This document shows, piece by piece, positions 4,251 to 5,935 of a DNA stretch of 5,935 nucleotides; within the stretch, counting starts at the first letter, position 1; each line of letters opens with the position of its first letter. A program made the position numbers and the translations under genes. Source of the stretch: an uncultured Acidobacteriaceae bacterium (GTDB lineage Bacteria > Acidobacteriota > Terriglobia > Terriglobales > Acidobacteriaceae); contig CAIMNN010000234.1 in NCBI GenBank assembly GCA_903842845.1, positions 1 through 5,935 on the forward strand. Direction: 5' to 3'. The notes beneath the pieces were generated by a model, which was given only the letters and a program-made list of their open reading frames with translations, had not been told where the DNA came from and did no database searches.

Positions 4251-5935
4251 GTGAAGCTGAATCCGCTCATCGCCGGAACAAAGCTCTGGAGGCGTAAACG
4301 CCGCTCGGTGATTTCCGTCTGCTTGCTCGGATTCTTCCTCGCCGCCTGCGGTTTGGCGCAAGACGTGAAGACCAAGTTGCCTGTTCGCGTCGATAAAGAT
4401 GTCGCCATGACCACCCGCGACGGTGTCCGCCTGCTAGCCGACATCTATCGGCCGGACACGGCAGACAGCTATCCGGTTCTGTTGCAGCGCGACCCATACG
4501 GAAAATCAGTTCCCGGTTCCGGCACCTGGGAGTTAGCGTCACCCGAGAGGCTGGCGAGCCACGGCTATGTAGTCGTCATCCAGGACACACGCGGGCGGTA
4601 TGCCTCCGATGGCCAGTTCTATCCCTTCCGCGATGAGTCGTCCGATGGTTACGACGCAGTCGAATGGGCCGCGGCGCTTCCCAACTCAAATGGCAAGGTC
4701 GCGCTTTACGGTTCGTCGTATCTCGGCGCAACCACTTGGTTGGCAGCGGCTGCGCGCCCCCCGCATCTCAAAGCAATCTTCCCCATGGTCACCAACTCCA
4801 ATTACTACGAGGGCTGGGTCTATCGCGGTGGCGCGTTTGAGCTGCTCTTCACCAGCTTCTGGACATTCGACGCTCTAACCCCGCCCGCGCAACACAGGAA
4901 CTGGCGGCCGCTCATCGACACTCTGCCGCTGGGTGAGGTCGCCTACAACGCCACCGGTGACCCCTCCGCTGCGGCCTACTATAACGACTGGCTACAACAC
5001 GAGAACAACGACGCATTTTGGTTGCGTTGGAGCATCGAGCAGCAGTACAGCAACATCGACCTGCCCGCTTACCACATCGGCGGCTGGTACGATATTTTCC
5101 TCGAAGGCACGCTGAAAAACTTCACTGCGATGCGCAAGCTTCACCCCGAGACGCCTCAGTACCTCACCATCGGCCCGTGGACACACTACGGACCCTCGAC
5201 GAAGACATCCGGCGAACTCGACTTCGGCCCCGCTTCCGGTCTTGATTCTGACGGAGAACTGATTGCGTGGGCCGACCTCACGCTCAAAGGTACGAGCAAC
5301 GCTCTCGCTCATCGGCCGAAAGTAAAAATATTTGTCATGGGTCGTAACGAATGGCGCGATGAAAATGAATGGCCGCTCCGCCGCGCAAAGTTGACGAACT
5401 TCTATCTGCACTCTGACGGCAAAGCCAACTCATCATCGGGAGCTGGGAGTCTCGGAGTCGAAGCGCCTAAGCAGGAATCTCCCGACAACTTCAAATACGA
5501 CCCCGCGAATCCTGTGCCCACACACGGCGGTCCACTTTGCTGCACTGGCGAGTTTCCATCCGGCCCCTTCGATCAAAGCAAGATCGAAGCGCGTCCCGAT
5601 GTGCTGGTCTACTCCACACCTGCGCTCGACAAGCCAGTTGAAGTCACCGGCCCTGTTGCCGCACTTCTCTACGTCAGCTCGGATGCCCCGGATACAGATT
5701 TCACCGCGAAGCTCATCGACGTTTATCCCGATGGCAGAGCCATCAATCTCACCGAAGGCGTCTTGCGCATGCGCCATCGCAACTCTCTGCGCAGCATCTC
5801 ACCTCCGCTTCATCGCGGGCAGATTTATCGTATTGAAGTGAATATGGTCGCGACGAGCAATCTCTTCCTGATGGGCCATCGCATTCGTCTCGAAATTTCA
5901 TCGAGCAACTATCCGCGCTTTGACAGGAACCTGAA
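4251..5935 (+). CDS. CocE/NonD family exported serine hydrolase (3' end missing)
   Basis: An alpha/beta hydrolase of the S15 (X-Pro dipeptidyl-peptidase) / CocE esterase group, which cleaves esters or amides; the substrate cannot be read from sequence. Numbering from the GTG at 4251: basic stretch RRKRR (14-18), hydrophobic segment 19-33, then mature protein from about residue 37. Oxyanion-hole Tyr83 (RDPYGK), VVIQDTRGRYASDG, nucleophile Ser156 in GSSYLG, Asp281 in GGWYDIF and His312 in GPWTH complete the catalytic set. A C-terminal jelly-roll domain (PepX_C type) starts near residue 445, with DVLVYST and the signature DTDFTAKLIDVYPDG. The frame is unbroken to the window edge (561 codons), so only the last part of that domain is missing. 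The start is uncertain: ATG 4155 and GTG 4308 are also in frame, and none has a well-placed Shine-Dalgarno site. GTG 4251 gives the most natural signal sequence. Confidence 0.9.
   Translation, partial: MKLNPLIAGTKLWRRKRRSVISVCLLGFFLAACGLAQDVKTKLPVRVDKDVAMTTRDGVRLLADIYRPDTADSYPVLLQRDPYGKSVPGSGTWELASPERLASHGYVVVIQDTRGRYASDGQFYPFRDESSDGYDAVEWAAALPNSNGKVALYGSSYLGATTWLAAAARPPHLKAIFPMVTNSNYYEGWVYRGGAFELLFTSFWTFDALTPPAQHRNWRPLIDTLPLGEVAYNATGDPSAAAYYNDWLQHENNDAFWLRWSIEQQYSNIDLPAYHIGGWYDIFLEGTLKNFTAMRKLHPETPQYLTIGPWTHYGPSTKTSGELDFGPASGLDSDGELIAWADLTLKGTSNALAHRPKVKIFVMGRNEWRDENEWPLRRAKLTNFYLHSDGKANSSSGAGSLGVEAPKQESPDNFKYDPANPVPTHGGPLCCTGEFPSGPFDQSKIEARPDVLVYSTPALDKPVEVTGPVAALLYVSSDAPDTDFTAKLIDVYPDGRAINLTEGVLRMRHRNSLRSISPPLHRGQIYRIEVNMVATSNLFLMGHRIRLEISSSNYPRFDRNL

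Overview
The window comes from a GC-rich bacterial chromosome. The protein styles suggest an Acidobacteriota (Terriglobia-like) genome: a DUF4230 membrane-anchored protein, a glutamine synthetase with an extra N-terminal segment, and a secreted CocE/NonD-type hydrolase. That assignment is inference from general resemblance, made without a database search. I see no mobile element, CRISPR array, rRNA gene or phage gene.

Layout, left to right. An AT-rich 94-base end without a gene is followed by a leftward gene for a single-pass DUF4230 protein (95-697). A 321-base intergenic region (698-1018) separates it from the rightward ammonium channel gene amt (1019-2314). This spacer holds an extended -10 box against the DUF4230 start, a CRP/FNR-type dyad, and a hairpin followed by six T on the amt side. 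amt and the leftward glnA gene (2453-3883) converge on a 138-base spacer packed with three hairpins. glnA and a rightward tRNA-Ser(UGA) gene (4057-4146) diverge from a 173-base spacer with two back-to-back sigma70-like promoters. The tRNA is followed closely by a rightward gene for an exported serine hydrolase of the CocE / X-Pro dipeptidyl-peptidase S15 family. That gene runs off the right edge.

The biological core is ammonium assimilation: Amt brings ammonium in and glutamine synthetase fixes it onto glutamate. The two genes are adjacent but convergent, so they are not an operon. No PII (glnB/glnK) gene accompanies them here. The channel carries a C-terminal heptad-repeat tail that ordinary AmtB proteins lack. 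The synthetase keeps the catalytic residues I could place, but has alanine where Bacillus-type enzymes have a feedback-inhibition arginine. These two points, and the structured RNA signals in the two spacers around amt, are the most interesting things in the window. I did not find a clearly new multi-gene system.
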